From NCBI GenBank assembly GCA_036558265.1, contig DATBFY010000237.1:1-32532 (forward strand): 32,532 nt of DNA. The letters run 5' to 3'. The position numbers and the translations under genes are program-made. Positions 31,423-32,532 of this stretch are shown piece after piece; within the stretch, counting starts at the first letter, position 1; each line of letters begins with the position of its first letter. The stretch is from RYN-433 sp036558265. GTDB lineage: Bacteria; Planctomycetota; Phycisphaerae; Tepidisphaerales; Tepidisphaeraceae. The notes under the pieces are model-generated. The model saw nothing but the letters and a program-made list of their open reading frames with translations, was not told the origin of the DNA and ran no database searches.

Positions 31423-31992
31423 TTAAACATAAGATCGAACAATCAGGATCAACGCCCACACGACCAGAAGCACCGCCAGGATCAATGCGAGCATCTGAAC
31501 CAATGACAATATCGCGAACGCACCATGAAAAATGGTGAACGCCTGCGCCGCCCCTACTTCGGGAAAGCATCCGAACGCCAATATGCCCGCGCAAAGGGAG
31601 ATGAGGCAGGCCACTCCCGCGTTCGTCAGAATGATCCATGCCGGTTTGCTGACGTATGCCCGTTCTTCCGGCTTGCGGTCGATGGCCTTCATTATGAAAG
31701 CCAATATGACGCCGGCAGCGAGGAAGAAGTAATTCAAGGTCGTCGCCGTCTGCGCGAACGCCCAGTTTAGTGCGTCCTTGCGCTCCCACTCGTAGACGGC
31801 CTTATTGTCGGTGGTGAGAATTGACACCGGCCTAGTCGTGGAGGGACGCGAAACCGGCGCGATGACCGAGGGCCGCGTCAACCCGAAGATGATCGCCGTG
31901 ACCCCGATCACTGAAATCACCCCCGGGCCAATCCAGAATCTGACGCCGTCCTTCATGAGGCGCGCTTTCCCTGCCGGTAACCAGCCCGGCAT
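31423..31992 (-). CDS. Four-helix integral membrane protein of unknown function
   Basis: The 189-aa protein has four clear hydrophobic segments: about 20-39 (I-G-P-G-V-I-S-V-I-G-V-T-A), 82-103 (N-Y-F-F-L-A-A-G-V-I-L-A-F), 115-140 (I-I-L-T-N-A-G-V-A-C-L) and a long last one near 150-185 ending V-V-W-A-L-I-L-I-V. A Ser/Thr/Pro-rich external loop lies between the first two (R-P-S-T-T-R-P-V-S). The start at 31992 is 3 bp after the glycosyltransferase stop, suggesting coupling; an alternative ATG at 31956 has GGAAAG 8 bp upstream. No family was recognised. Confidence 0.78.
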   Translation of the reverse strand: MPGWLPAGKARLMKDGVRFWIGPGVISVIGVTAIIFGLTRPSVIAPVSRPSTTRPVSILTTDNKAVYEWERKDALNWAFAQTATTLNYFFLAAGVILAFIMKAIDRKPEERAYVSKPAWIILTNAGVACLISLCAGILAFGCFPEVGAAQAFTIFHGAFAILSLVQMLALILAVLLVVWALILIVRSYV

Positions 31993-31995
31993 AGC

Positions 31996-32532
31996 TTAAT
32001 GTCTGCCGTTGACCATGCCGACGGCCTGGCCGTAGACGCCGACGCACTCGCGCGCCGCGTCCACCCAGGTGCGCTTGCGGACGTCGAAGCTGCCGTGCTG
32101 GCGGAGGGTGCTGGCGAGCGGGGGGTGGCGGAGGACGGCGACGATCTTGTTCGCCATCTCGTTGACGTCCCAGAAGTCCACCTTAAGGGCGTGGTTGAGG
32201 ATCTCGGACACGCCCGATTGCTTGGAGACGATCACGGGCACGTCGTGGCTCATGGCCTCGAGGGGCGCGATGCCGAACGGCTCGGAGACCGAGGGCATGA
32301 CGTAGAGGTCGGCCATCTTGAAGACGCGTTCGACGTCGGCGCCGCGCAGGAAGCCGGTGAAGAGCACCTTGTGCCCGATGCCCATGCTGGCGGCCATCTC
32401 GATGGTCCGGCGGATCATGTCGCCGCTGCCAGCCATGACGAACTTCACGTTGTCCATGACCTCGAGGACCTTTTTGGCGGCGGCGAGGAAGTACTCGGGC
32501 CCCTTCTGCATGGTGATGCGGCCGAGGAACAG
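31996..32532 (-). CDS. GT4-family glycosyltransferase, C-terminal part (runs off the window)
   Basis: This is the C-terminal Rossmann domain of a GT-B retaining glycosyltransferase (family GT4). It has L-F-L-G-R-I-T-M-Q-K-G-P-E-Y-F at the window edge, F-V-M-A-G-S-G-D, V-L-F-T-G-F-L, and the E-x7-E donor-binding motif S-E-P-F-G-I-A-P-L-E with A-M-S-H-D-V-P-V-I-V-S. It transfers a sugar from a nucleotide-sugar donor, typically in glycan or glycogen synthesis; the acceptor cannot be told. The frame is open to the right edge, so the N-terminal half lies outside. The start of the gene is missing, not truncated in nature as far as can be seen. Confidence 0.92.
   Translation of the reverse strand: MFLGRITMQKGPEYFLAAAKKVLEVMDNVKFVMAGSGDMIRRTIEMAASMGIGHKVLFTGFLRGADVERVFKMADLYVMPSVSEPFGIAPLEAMSHDVPVIVSKQSGVSEILNHALKVDFWDVNEMANKIVAVLRHPPLASTLRQHGSFDVRKRTWVDAARECVGVYGQAVGMVNGRH

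Overview
This is a high-GC bacterial chromosome segment that most likely comes from a planctomycete of the Phycisphaerae/Tepidisphaera type. The clues are a secreted protein with dockerin-like Ca repeats and a PEP-CTERM tail, a 65-residue protein with an 'E-N-L-E-S-R' LEPR-like N-terminus, many genes without a clear Shine-Dalgarno site, and abundant short palindromic and tandem repeats. No rRNA, tRNA, CRISPR array, integrase or intact transposase was seen.

Layout. 1-3.4 kb: an internally duplicated TPR protein, then rlmN coupled to a small unknown protein. 3.4-7.2 kb: a UvrD/PcrA-type helicase (minus), a secreted alpha/beta hydrolase and a SAM methyltransferase. 7.2-10.8 kb (minus, transcribed right to left): an OmpR-type response regulator, its probable histidine kinase, and a clear homologue of the aminoglycoside-resistance 16S rRNA m7G1405 methyltransferases (Rmt/Arm). 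11-14.3 kb: pgi, the LEPR-like mini-protein and an unrecognised 464-aa protein (minus). 14.4-21.2 kb: a co-directional cluster of an M20 hydrolase, an AstC-like aminotransferase, AstA, AstD and a SEC-C protein, which looks like an arginine succinyltransferase pathway without visible AstB or AstE. 21.3-23.1 kb: a PQQ-type sugar dehydrogenase lipoprotein overlapping a c-type cytochrome. 23.2-26.7 kb (minus): asnS, a multi-pass acyltransferase-like membrane protein, a C-terminal fragment of a second such protein, and an FMN reductase. 26.8-30.3 kb: the PEP-CTERM protein and two DUF2382 stress proteins. 30.3-30.9 kb: a gene graveyard holding the last 21 codons of a lost DUF2382 paralogue and a frameshifted RTX Ca-binding relic. 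30.9-32.5 kb (minus): a small secreted protein, a membrane protein and the C-terminal part of a GT4 glycosyltransferase that runs off the edge.

The most unusual feature is the behaviour of short repeats. Several families that look like intergenic spacer repeats also sit in frame inside otherwise intact conserved genes: rlmN, the helicase (twice), the histidine kinase, astD and the cytochrome. The response regulator also ends inside one. A separate REP-like palindrome family (core CACGGGCGGGGCGCCCGTG followed by CTACGGG) is found at five intergenic sites. The second highlight is the ribosomal methyltransferase placed behind a two-component system. All functions were assigned by reading motifs and comparing with remembered families; no database search was run.
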